Of a DNA stretch of 9,393 bases, positions 1 through 6,620 are shown piece by piece. The DNA is taken from assembly GCA_946887385.1 (NCBI GenBank), contig CAMPKU010000182.1, forward strand, positions 1 to 9,393. The letters run 5' to 3'. Within the stretch, counting starts at the first letter, position 1. Every line of letters begins with the position of its first letter. The translations under genes and the position numbers were made by a program. The notes beneath the pieces were generated by a model, which saw only the letters and a list, made by a program, of their open reading frames with translations, had not been told where the DNA came from and searched no databases. Origin of the DNA: an uncultured Gammaproteobacteria bacterium. GTDB taxonomy: Bacteria > Pseudomonadota > Gammaproteobacteria > Rariloculales > Rariloculaceae.

Positions 1-117
1 CCGTGGCGGCCGCCGGCCGGCACGGTAGACGGCGCGACCGCGGAATTGCCGCGCGCGGCGGACGATCTTCTCGACGCCGTACTCGAGTGGCTTCGTGAAG
101 CGGTACCGGCACCATGA
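1..117 (+). CDS. C-terminal fragment of an unidentified protein
   Basis: An open frame enters from the left edge and ends at a TGA at 115-117, giving 38 residues that end in a short acidic/hydrophobic helix-like stretch (DDLLDAVLEWLREAVPAP). The third codon positions are mostly G or C, as in the clear genes of the window, which supports real coding. The piece is too short for any family assignment. It converges on the M23 peptidase gene; the 61 bases between the two stops (118-178) show no hairpin with a T tract. It could also be a chance open frame. Confidence 0.45.
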   Translation, partial: PWRPPAGTVDGATAELPRAADDLLDAVLEWLREAVPAP

Positions 118-178
118 TCGGAGCTCGGGTTGCCCGGCGGATCGAGCCGCATCCCGCCTGCTCGGCTTCGCGTACCGC

Positions 179-1231
179 TCAGTCGGCGCCGGCGGCGCTC
201 GAAACCGTCTGACCTTTGACCGGCTCTCCGCGATCGATGGCCGCGCCGTCGGCGACATAATCGTTGAAGAAAGCAGGAAGCCCCTCACCGGAGCCGATCG
301 TCGGCGCGTCCTGGAGGTGAAAGTGCAAATGCGGCTCGCTAGTGTTGCCGCTATTGCCGCACCGTCCGAGTGGCTCGCCGGCAGTGACGCGATCGCCGGC
401 CTCGACAACCACGCTGCCCTGTTGCAAATGCGCCAGCACGGCGTATTCGCTGTTTCCGAGGTCGAGAACCACGTGGTTGCCGGCGGGGTGCTTCGGATCG
501 GAGCTGCCGATGGGCTGGTCGGGATGGCTATCGACGGTTGCGACGACCCGCGCGGCAGCCGGCGCCAGCACCGGCTCGCGCCAACAGTAGTAGTCCTCCA
601 TACGGTTGCCGGATCCGCGATGCGATGAGCCGCCGCGCCGGACGACGAAGTCGTAAGCGAAGCGCTGATCTTCCGTTGCAGCGTGATAGTTCTGTTCCAG
701 CGAGCGCCCGCCCCAAAAGACATACCAAGCGCCGTCGAACGGCAGCACGAGGTGGGCTTGGGTTTGGTAGTCGAGATTCGCAGAGGGCGCCGGCTGCGGC
801 GCAGGCTCGACGCGGAAGCCCACAATCTGCCCTCGCTCGTCGAAGCCCCACGTGATCCTCACGGGACGGCTACTGCTCGAGAATCGCGACAGCCGGCGAT
901 AGAGCTCGACGCCGGCTTCCATCGTCTGCCCCTCCTCGAGCACGCGACTCTCCGAACCGAGCTCGCCGAGCACGCTCGCGCGAAATGCAGCGAGCTCCTC
1001 GCGCCCGCCGAGCGCGTCTCGCAAAGCGTCCGTCATAGAGCCCCAAATCGGCGCGAGGTCTCCGGCATAGAAACGTTCCGTGAGCCCGCGCCCGCGTTCG
1101 ATCGTCGCCGGCGTGCCGTTGTCCGCGCCCCCCGGATCGCCGCTCTTGCCATCTTGCGCCGCAGCTGCCGCGCCGAGCAGCGCAAATAGCAGCACGGCCC
1201 GAATCCGCTCGACCGGTCCGATCCGTTTCAT
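179..1231 (-). CDS. Exported M23 (LytM-type) metallopeptidase with N-terminal DUF3887-like domain
   Basis: The product is a 350-residue exported zinc peptidase of the M23 family, enzymes that cut peptide cross-links of peptidoglycan or regulate amidases. Residues 1-26 form a signal peptide (basic start, hydrophobic core, then AAAAAQ). Residues 44-145 resemble DUF3887, a small domain often placed ahead of exported hydrolases. The peptidase domain covers about 160-335. It has candidate zinc ligands H183 and D194 (in QRFAYDF), a GNHVVLDLG strand at 251-259, and the HLHFH signature at 301-305 after GNSGNTSEP, so the active site looks intact. The open frame extends upstream to 1732, but that part lies inside the DUF475 gene. 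The ATG at 1231 is chosen because it gives a signal peptide, has a GAGG ribosome site eight bases upstream, and forms an ATGA overlap with the previous stop. Substrate specificity cannot be told; a regulatory LytM role is excluded only in so far as the metal ligands are present. Confidence 0.9.
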   Translation of the reverse strand: MKRIGPVERIRAVLLFALLGAAAAAQDGKSGDPGGADNGTPATIERGRGLTERFYAGDLAPIWGSMTDALRDALGGREELAAFRASVLGELGSESRVLEEGQTMEAGVELYRRLSRFSSSSRPVRITWGFDERGQIVGFRVEPAPQPAPSANLDYQTQAHLVLPFDGAWYVFWGGRSLEQNYHAATEDQRFAYDFVVRRGGSSHRGSGNRMEDYYCWREPVLAPAAARVVATVDSHPDQPIGSSDPKHPAGNHVVLDLGNSEYAVLAHLQQGSVVVEAGDRVTAGEPLGRCGNSGNTSEPHLHFHLQDAPTIGSGEGLPAFFNDYVADGAAIDRGEPVKGQTVSSAAGAD

Positions 1232-2259
1232 GTGCATGACCTCGTGCGTGCCTCCGTTCGTCTTGCCGCCAGCGACGACGCCCACGCCGCCGCAACGATG
1301 GCCACACTGATGCCGCCCGTAAGCCACTCGGGAGGTTGACGCTCGATACCGATCAAGAGAAATACACCGAGCGTGCCGATAGCCCAGTGCGCGCCATGCG
1401 CTAGGTACGGCATGGCGCACAGTGTCTCGTGACGCACCAAGTGCACGGTCAACGAGCGCACGAATACCGCACCGACGCCGAGCCCGATCGCCACGAGAAC
1501 GATGTCCGAGGAAATAGCGAATGCTCCGAGCACACCATCGAGCGAAAACGACGCATCGAGGGTTTCCAAGTAGAGGAAGCCGGCGAAACCCGCGGCACCT
1601 GCGAGGCATTCGTGCCGATGTCGCTGGCCACGGCGCATGACATGTCTGAAGGCGTTGATGATCAAAAATGTCACCATGCCGACGAAACCCGCGAGCATCG
1701 TGATGCGCTCGTGCTCCGAGGACACCCACCACACCGCCGCGAGCAGGGTCCCGCCAGTGGCAATGACCGGCGCAAAAGGCGCGCGTCCGGCCTTCGAGAG
1801 CCAGCGCTCGAGAGGCGCGATCCAGTGTCGCTCTCGATCCGGCGCGAGCAAGAAATTGAAGGCCAACGAGAGCAGAAACGTGCCGCCGAATGCGCCGATC
1901 ATCGGCGCGGCCGACTCCACATTGCTGGCGTAGGCGTCGCGCTCGTGGAGCGCTTGACCGGCGACGCCGGCAATCGACGTGCCGGTCGCGAACGATACGA
2001 TCGCGAGCGGGAACAGGACCCGCATGCCGAAGACCGCGATCAACACGCCGACCGTTAGAAACGCGTGCCGCCAGTGCTCGCCGAGCTCGCGCAGAACGCC
2101 GGCATTCACGACAGCATTATCGAACGACACGGTGGTCTCGAGCGCGATCAGGATGGCGACGGCGCCGAACGCGGCAAAGCCTCCGTACGCCGTCGCTGCG
2201 GCCAGCCCGGTAACGGTTGCGGCGATGGGCCATTTGAAAATTCTGAGCCAGTCAGCCAT
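1228..2259 (-). CDS. DUF475 / TerC-family integral membrane protein
   Basis: This 343-residue polytopic inner-membrane protein has the usual DUF475 length and about eight hydrophobic segments. The two family signatures are present. One is ETTVSFDNAVVNA at 41-53 with acidic E41 and D47 in a membrane segment. The other is LETLDASFSLDGVLGAFAIS at 231-250 with E232, D235 and D241. These mirrored acidic motifs are typical of the TerC group, members of which export or exchange divalent metals such as manganese, or confer tellurite resistance in other bacteria. The actual substrate here is unknown. The start at 2259 has only a weak GGTG ribosome site, but the protein begins close to the first hydrophobic segment as expected. 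The stop overlaps the M23 peptidase start by four bases, so the two are almost certainly cotranscribed and translationally coupled. The gene is divergent from the SIMPL gene and shares its upstream region. Confidence 0.88.
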   Translation of the reverse strand: MADWLRIFKWPIAATVTGLAAATAYGGFAAFGAVAILIALETTVSFDNAVVNAGVLRELGEHWRHAFLTVGVLIAVFGMRVLFPLAIVSFATGTSIAGVAGQALHERDAYASNVESAAPMIGAFGGTFLLSLAFNFLLAPDRERHWIAPLERWLSKAGRAPFAPVIATGGTLLAAVWWVSSEHERITMLAGFVGMVTFLIINAFRHVMRRGQRHRHECLAGAAGFAGFLYLETLDASFSLDGVLGAFAISSDIVLVAIGLGVGAVFVRSLTVHLVRHETLCAMPYLAHGAHWAIGTLGVFLLIGIERQPPEWLTGGISVAIVAAAWASSLAARRTEARTRSCT

Positions 2260-2435
2260 TTTTCACCGCGCGCTTTTCTCCCCCCCGTGCTCTCCACAGC
2301 GCAGCAGGCCCAGCAAGCAATGTGCCAGCGGCGAGGTCGCGGCACGAACCTTGCACCTCACACGTCATTACGCGAGAAACACCGCTGAACCGGATTCCGT
2401 CATTCCGCCGCGCGCGCTTCCTATGGCTGCCGTGG
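2260..2435. promoter_or_regulatory. Divergent region between the DUF475 and SIMPL genes
   Basis: The two genes are transcribed away from each other, so both promoters should lie here or just inside the genes. If the SIMPL gene starts at GTG 2436, the non-coding space is 176 bases; with ATG 2322 it is only 62. I see no convincing -35/-10 pair on either strand. A pyrimidine-rich run (cttttctcccccc) sits around 2272-2285. The extent is inferred from gene orientation only. Confidence 0.3.
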
Positions 2436-3200
2436 GTGCGTTACTACGTTGCGCTCGCTGCGCTCGCTTCTCTGAGCTCCGCCGTAGCGCAAAACTCGGC
2501 CGACAGCGAGCAGCCTACGATCGCCGTGACGGGAGTCGGCCGAATCTTCGTCGCGCCGGATCAGGCGGTCGTTAGCCTGGGAGCTACCATCCAGCGGGAG
2601 GATGCGCGAGCAGCGCAGCGCGAGCTCGATGCCGTGATGCAAGCGGCGACTCGATCGATTCGAGAGCTCGGCGTTGCCGCGGAAAACCTCCAAACCGCGA
2701 GCGTCTCACTGCTGCCCGTATACGCCGAGCCCGCCGACGTCGTGGGGCGAGACACTGGAGCGGAAGCCGCGCGGCGCCGCGACGAGCCGCGAATCGTCGC
2801 GTATCGGGCCACAAACATCGTGCAAGTGACGCTCGGCGACCTCGCCCTAGTCGGCGCCGTCGTCGATGCGGGCATCTCCGCGGGCGTCAACGAGATACGC
2901 GACATTTCGTTCGGGCTGGCCGACGATCTGCCCTACCGCGTGACGGCGCTCGAACGCGCCGTCGAGGCCGCTCGAACGAAGGCGCGCGCCGCGGCCAGTG
3001 CCTTGGGCGTGCGACTAGGTCAGCCGATCGAGGTTCGAGAGCGAAGCGCTGCAATTCCGTATCGCCAACTCGATGCGGCGGCGTTCGCCCGCACCGAGGC
3101 GGCCATTGCAATCGAGCCCGGCGAGCTCGCGATCGAGGCGACCGTCGACATCGCCTTTGCGCTCGATCCTCGCGCGGCCGCCTCGAGCGCGGGCGACTGA
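2322..3200 (+). CDS. Exported SIMPL-domain (DUF541) protein
   Basis: The product is a periplasmic protein of the SIMPL/DUF541 family (relatives include the E. coli oxidative-stress protein YggE). Its biochemical function is generally unknown. With the ATG at 2322 it has 292 residues. The conserved domain runs about 64-282: TIAVTGVGRIFVAPDQAVVSLG at its start, two long helices (91-125 and 206-229), and the central ISAGVNEIRDISFGL at 185-199. The signal peptide core only begins near residue 41 (YYVALAALASLSSAVAQ), which leaves an implausibly long 40-residue basic n-region. A GTG at 2436-2438 (codon 39) would give the compact signal sequence MRYYVALAALASLSSAVA-QN and a mature protein of usual length, so I suspect it is the true start. 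Neither start has a clear ribosome site, so the longer frame is reported with this caveat. It converges on the PRC-barrel gene, with 23 bases between the stops. Confidence 0.85.
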   Translation: MPAARSRHEPCTSHVITRETPLNRIPSFRRARFLWLPWVRYYVALAALASLSSAVAQNSADSEQPTIAVTGVGRIFVAPDQAVVSLGATIQREDARAAQRELDAVMQAATRSIRELGVAAENLQTASVSLLPVYAEPADVVGRDTGAEAARRRDEPRIVAYRATNIVQVTLGDLALVGAVVDAGISAGVNEIRDISFGLADDLPYRVTALERAVEAARTKARAAASALGVRLGQPIEVRERSAAIPYRQLDAAAFARTEAAIAIEPGELAIEATVDIAFALDPRAAASSAGD

Positions 3201-3223
3201 CGCCGCCCGCCGCGATCGTTCAC

Positions 3224-3982
3224 TCAGAGCAACGCCGAATCGTACAGTTGCATGTCGTCCAGCTCGCGCAAGCGCAGCGCCGCAGTGACTCGCCCGTCGT
3301 CGGCGATCGTGACGCGAGCCGCCGGCACCGTGCGCCGCTCCGCCCGAAAGATCGAATCCTCGTCGGTCTCGACGACGTAATGGACGATGGCACCCGTATC
3401 GCGGTCGATCAAAATGTCGTTGATTTCGCGCAACGTGTCATCGGCGAACTCCATCGGACGGCCGATCACGCGCGAAACGAGGCGTTCGCGGGCCTGGTCC
3501 CGGGTCAGCTTCAACTCCTCCGGAGCGCCGGCTGAATCTTCTGCTTCGAAGCGCAGCGTTGTATCGAGCTCGGCGTCGTTATAGAACTCGACGCCGTCGT
3601 AGCGCGCGAAACCGTCTTCCGCGCCGAAGAAGCTATACGGATACGGCGTCTCATAGAGGATGTACTGCACCTGCTTGTGATCCGGTGTAAGCACAAGGTC
3701 GGTGACCTGCCCCACCGGGTTGCGCCCATTGGTGACGTCTGCGCTCAAGAGCTCGTTGGCCTCGACGAGCTCGCCGCGCATTTTCGCCCAGCTCTCCCTT
3801 AGCTGCTGCTGTTTGCGAGCATCGGCACTATTCGGGCCCGAGGCATTGTGCTGTGCAGAGGCGCTTGCATCGCTCCTCGCTTGTTGCGCAAGAGCCGACG
3901 TAGCCAGCGCCAGCGTCGACAGCGCGATTGCCGCGTGCCGGAGCTTCTTGGTTTGCGAAGTGAATGTCGTTCGGTATTTCAT
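3224..3982 (-). CDS. Exported protein with two PRC-barrel-like domains
   Basis: This is a 252-residue protein with a clear signal peptide (MKYRTTFTSQTKKLRH, a hydrophobic core 17-30, then ALAQQA), so it is predicted to be periplasmic or secreted. After a low-complexity Ala/Ser/Asn/Gln linker (about 33-60) comes a PRC-barrel-like segment (about 75-135; LLSADVTNGRNPVGQVTDLV) and a second one (about 165-228; VIGRPMEFADDTLREINDIL, then DTGAIVHYVVE). PRC barrels are small beta folds known from RimM and photosynthetic reaction centre H subunits, and mostly serve as binding modules. The start at 3982 is set by a strong AAGGAGGAG ribosome site just upstream and by the signal peptide; the frame is open further upstream to 4099, but that part has no coding character. 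It is divergent from another PRC-barrel gene at 4243, which suggests joint control of two related proteins. The ligand and function are unknown. Confidence 0.82.
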   Translation of the reverse strand: MKYRTTFTSQTKKLRHAAIALSTLALATSALAQQARSDASASAQHNASGPNSADARKQQQLRESWAKMRGELVEANELLSADVTNGRNPVGQVTDLVLTPDHKQVQYILYETPYPYSFFGAEDGFARYDGVEFYNDAELDTTLRFEAEDSAGAPEELKLTRDQARERLVSRVIGRPMEFADDTLREINDILIDRDTGAIVHYVVETDEDSIFRAERRTVPAARVTIADDGRVTAALRLRELDDMQLYDSALL

Positions 3983-4159
3983 AGCTCCTCCTTGAGCATT
4001 ATCGTTGACACCGCCTCGAACCGGCGGCGCGCGACGCGGTGCAAGACATATGCCAGTCGCAAAGCATCGCGCGGCGCACGCGATCCGTGCCCGTTCCAAG
4101 ATTTGTAGCGCGTCGTTGTAGGAATCGAAACTGCTCGCCGCGCGTCCTGCGCTGAATTC

Positions 4160-4179
4160 GTTGCGCTCGTTAGCGCAGC
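4160..4179 (+). repeat. Short inverted repeat / hairpin in the PRC gene leader
   Basis: TGCGCT (4162-4167) and AGCGCA (4172-4177) are perfect complements around a CGTT loop. The stem can be extended by a T-G wobble and a G-C pair, to 8 pairs. It could be an RNA hairpin or a DNA operator. Its 3' arm (CGCAG, 4174-4178) is also complementary to CTGCG at 4198-4202 in the following terminator-like hairpin, so the two structures may exclude one another. Confidence 0.4.
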
Positions 4180-4184
4180 CTCTC

Positions 4185-4218
4185 GCCAGTCGCTGGTCTG
4201 CGACTTGCAGCTTTTTTT
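4185..4218 (+). terminator. Intrinsic-terminator-like hairpin in the leader of the two-PRC gene
   Basis: AGTCGC (4188-4193) pairs with GCGACT (4200-4205) around a six-base loop. After one C/T mismatch the stem continues with two G-C pairs (4185-4186 with 4207-4208). Three bases later comes a run of seven T (4212-4218). This is the layout of a rho-independent terminator in the + orientation. It lies only ten bases before the ribosome site of the PRC gene, too close for a promoter in between. It may therefore be an attenuator within that gene's leader, or the end of a short independent transcript. The stem is modest in length, so a chance structure cannot be excluded. Confidence 0.45.
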
Positions 4219-4242
4219 CCCGTTGCCAAGGAGGATTACTCG

Positions 4243-4989
4243 ATGCTCAAGAGCATGAAAGAACTACGCGGATTCCGCATTGGCGCCACGGACGGCGAGC
4301 TCGGGAAATTGGACGATGCCTATTTCGACGACGAGCGCTGGACCGTCCGTTACCTCGTCGCGGACGTCGGTCACTGGCTTAGCGGCCGGAAGGTGCTGAT
4401 TTCACCGCACGCCATCGCGCGAATCGACTCGGACGGCGAGACGGTCGACACGCGGCTCACGCGGGCCGAGGTTGAGAAAAGCCCGCCTATCGAAACCGAC
4501 GAGCCGATCTCGCGGCGCATGGAAGCGGAATACAACCGCTATTACCGCTACCCGCCGTACTGGGGCACCGGTACCACCACGGGGCTTTGGGGCCTTGGCG
4601 CGCTGCCGTTGGCCGGTATGGAGCCCGTCCTGCACGGCGCACAAGTACAACGCGATACCGAGGGCCCGAATGCGGCCGCGGAAACAGGTGACATCCACCT
4701 GCGCAGCGCTCGCGAAGTCACGGGGTACCACGTCGCCGCAAGCGACCGAGGCATCGGCCACATCGAGGATTTCCTGTTCGACGGGGACGACTGGTCCATC
4801 CGCTATGTCGTCGTGGACACGCGCGACTGGTGGCCGGGCCGCCACGTGCTCGTGTCTCCCGAGCACGTCGACCGCGTGAGCTGGCCGGCGCGCTCCGTGT
4901 TCCTCGACATTACTCGCGCGAAGGTCGAGCAGAGCCCCGAGTACGATCCGCGCCACGCGCCCGAGCGCTCGATCGCGGTTCGAGCTTAA
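4243..4989 (+). CDS. Tandem PRC-barrel protein (internal duplication)
   Basis: This 248-residue protein has no signal peptide or membrane segment, so it is predicted to be cytoplasmic. It consists of two copies of a PRC-barrel unit of about 76 residues, at 7-82 and 157-232. Compare RYLVADVGHWLSGRKVLISP (36-55) with RYVVVDTRDWWPGRHVLVSP (187-206), and the closing helices TRAEVEKSPP and TRAKVEQSPE. The two copies are joined by a 70-residue linker that is rich in Tyr and Pro (EYNRYYRYPPYWG at 96-108) and then Gly. PRC barrels are usually binding modules; no ligand can be inferred. The start is supported by AAGGAGG eight bases before the ATG. A terminator-like hairpin precedes the ribosome site. 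The gene heads a run of five co-directional genes, with 109 bases before the next one. Confidence 0.87.
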   Translation: MLKSMKELRGFRIGATDGELGKLDDAYFDDERWTVRYLVADVGHWLSGRKVLISPHAIARIDSDGETVDTRLTRAEVEKSPPIETDEPISRRMEAEYNRYYRYPPYWGTGTTTGLWGLGALPLAGMEPVLHGAQVQRDTEGPNAAAETGDIHLRSAREVTGYHVAASDRGIGHIEDFLFDGDDWSIRYVVVDTRDWWPGRHVLVSPEHVDRVSWPARSVFLDITRAKVEQSPEYDPRHAPERSIAVRA

Positions 4990-5098
4990 TCATCGTCGCC
5001 ACCGAGCCTCGGAGGCGCAGTCGCAATAACGAGCTGGCATGGCCATTGCACCGAGCGTCGTCCAACGGACGGTACTTCGGATGCGCAAGGAGAGCGCC

Positions 5099-6601
5099 AT
5101 GGCACGAGTTATTGCAAGACACGTCTTGCTCGGGACATTCATCTGCGCACCGTTCCTCGGAGTGATTGACGATGCGCAAGGGCAGCCCACTCTTTCCGAC
5201 CCTCGCATCGAGCGCGTCATCGAAGGCGAGCTCTGGGAGGCGCGCGCAGTCGACGCCAACGCAATCGACATCGACGTTATGCATGGCATCGCGACACTGA
5301 GCGGGACGGTGGACAACATTCTTTCCAAGGAACGGGCAATCCGCATTGCGCAGATGACGCGCGGCGTCATGTCCGTCGTCGATCGAATGACGGTGCGCGA
5401 AAGCGACCGCTCCGACGCGGCCGTCGAGGTGGATCTGCAACGAGCGTTCATCACCGATCCGGCGACGGATTCCTGGGAGATCGGCAGCACGGTCGAGAAC
5501 GGAGCGGTGACGCTGACCGGCACGGTGCAGTCGGCGCCCGAGAAACGTTTGGCCGAGCGCGTCGCAAAGTCAGTGACCGGCGTGCGAAGCGTCGACAATC
5601 TGATCTCCATCGACCACGAGGCGACGCGTGCGGATGCGGAGCTCAAGGTCGAGATCGACGAACGTCTTGCCTGGGACGTGCGTCTCGACGACGGTTTGCT
5701 CACCGTGGAGGTGAATGACGGCCAAGTCACACTCGACGGCAGCGTCGGCAGCGACTTCGAGCGTAACCTCGCGCACGCTCTCGCCTGGGTTCCCGGCGTC
5801 ATGGGCGTCGACGTGAGCGGCGTCGAGGTCGAATGGTGGCTGCGCGACGAGATGCAGCGGACGACGGCATGGGCCGACCTCGCGGACGACGACATTCGAT
5901 CCGCGATCGAGCGCGCCTTGCTGATGGACCCACGCGTGAGCTCGTTCAACGTCGAGACCGAGGTGGAGAGCGGCGCCGCCACCCTGACGGGTGTAGTCGA
6001 CAATCTCAAGGCGAAGCGCACCGCGGCACAGGTTGCGAGCAACACGGTCGGCGTGTTGCGGGTTCGCAATTACCTCAAGGTCAGACCGATAGCGGTTCAG
6101 ATCGACGACGACGTTGCGGCCGACGCCGAGGCGGCCCTCGCACGCGATCCGCTGGTTACGTCGGGCGACATCTCCGTCGTCGTCGCGGCCGGCGAAGCCA
6201 TGTTGTACGGCACGGTGGGCTCGGCGTTCGAGCGCGCTCACGTCGAGGACGTCGTCGCACGCATCGAGGGCGTTACGGAAGTGCGCAACTTCCTCAATGT
6301 GCCTTACGAAGGACCAAGCTATACGTACCGCTACGAAGACTGGGACCCCCTGCTCTACGACTACGACTTCGACTACGGCACATTCTCCGCCAAGACCGAT
6401 CGCGAGATCGAGGAGGACATCGAGAGCGAGCTCTTCTGGTCGCCGTATGTCGATGCGGACGAAGTGGAGGTGTCCGTGGAAAACGGCGTGGCCACGTTGA
6501 ACGGTGCTGTCGACGACTGGAACGAGTGGCGTAAGGCGGCGGAGAACGCGCGCGAGGGCGGCGCCGATAGCGTCCGCAACAACTTGGGCCTCGGCCACTA
6601 A
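5099..6601 (+). CDS. Exported protein with six BON domains
   Basis: The product has 500 residues and an N-terminal signal peptide (about 1-28: MARVIARHVLLGTFICAPFL, then DDAQGQ), so it is predicted to be periplasmic. Six BON domains follow, each recognised by an alpha-helix and a 'V-x-x-G-x-x-x-L-x-G-x-V' strand. The strand motif lies at residues 60-71, 132-143, 205-216, 289-300, 362-373 and 460-471. BON domains occur in OsmY, osmotic-shock and envelope-stress proteins and in secretins, and are thought to bind phospholipid surfaces. Between domains five and six lies an insert rich in Tyr, Asp and Trp (403-427). The frame is open to an ATG at 5039, but the ATG at 5099 has an AAGGAG ribosome site six bases upstream and directly starts a signal peptide. 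The dehydrogenase gene follows 19 bases after the stop, so cotranscription is likely. Confidence 0.88.
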   Translation: MARVIARHVLLGTFICAPFLGVIDDAQGQPTLSDPRIERVIEGELWEARAVDANAIDIDVMHGIATLSGTVDNILSKERAIRIAQMTRGVMSVVDRMTVRESDRSDAAVEVDLQRAFITDPATDSWEIGSTVENGAVTLTGTVQSAPEKRLAERVAKSVTGVRSVDNLISIDHEATRADAELKVEIDERLAWDVRLDDGLLTVEVNDGQVTLDGSVGSDFERNLAHALAWVPGVMGVDVSGVEVEWWLRDEMQRTTAWADLADDDIRSAIERALLMDPRVSSFNVETEVESGAATLTGVVDNLKAKRTAAQVASNTVGVLRVRNYLKVRPIAVQIDDDVAADAEAALARDPLVTSGDISVVVAAGEAMLYGTVGSAFERAHVEDVVARIEGVTEVRNFLNVPYEGPSYTYRYEDWDPLLYDYDFDYGTFSAKTDREIEEDIESELFWSPYVDADEVEVSVENGVATLNGAVDDWNEWRKAAENAREGGADSVRNNLGLGH

Positions 6602-6620
6602 TCGCGGCCGGGGAATCGGC

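Larger units (their letters stand above)
3983..4242. promoter_or_regulatory. Divergent intergenic region between the two PRC-barrel genes
   Basis: This 260-base non-coding stretch must carry promoters for both PRC-barrel genes. On the + side it ends in two hairpins, a 7-T tract and a strong ribosome site (AAGGAGG at 4228-4234) before the ATG at 4243. On the - side it carries AAGGAGGAG at 3993-3985. I could not find a convincing sigma70 promoter. An isolated TTGACA at 4005-4010 (+) has no -10 partner, and a GATAAT (4003-3998, -) lies too close to the ribosome site. No open frame in it looks coding. Confidence 0.55.

Noticed and set aside
95..1310. + strand open frames across the M23 gene (177, 168 and shorter codons)
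   Set aside because: Antisense to a gene with intact zinc-ligand motifs; no ribosome sites or recognisable domains.
1232..1732. N-terminal extension of the M23 peptidase frame up to 1732
   Set aside because: This part overlaps the DUF475 gene in another frame, is Arg-rich with no fold, and would bury the signal peptide; the ATGA overlap at 1228-1231 gives a natural start.
3201..3223. Bidirectional terminator between the convergent SIMPL and PRC-barrel genes
   Set aside because: The 23-base gap shows only a GC-rich run without a stable stem or T tract on either strand.
3998..4003. GATAAT on the - strand as -10 box for the secreted PRC-barrel gene
   Set aside because: Transcription would start inside or next to the ribosome site, and no -35-like sequence is present 17 bases upstream.
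4005..4033. TTGACA at 4005-4010 as a + strand promoter -35 box
   Set aside because: No -10-like hexamer occurs 16-19 bases downstream; the following bases are almost pure G and C.
5046..5074. TTGCAC followed by ACGGTA as a promoter for the BON gene
   Set aside because: The -35 match is partial and the -10 match is poor; not better than chance in this region.
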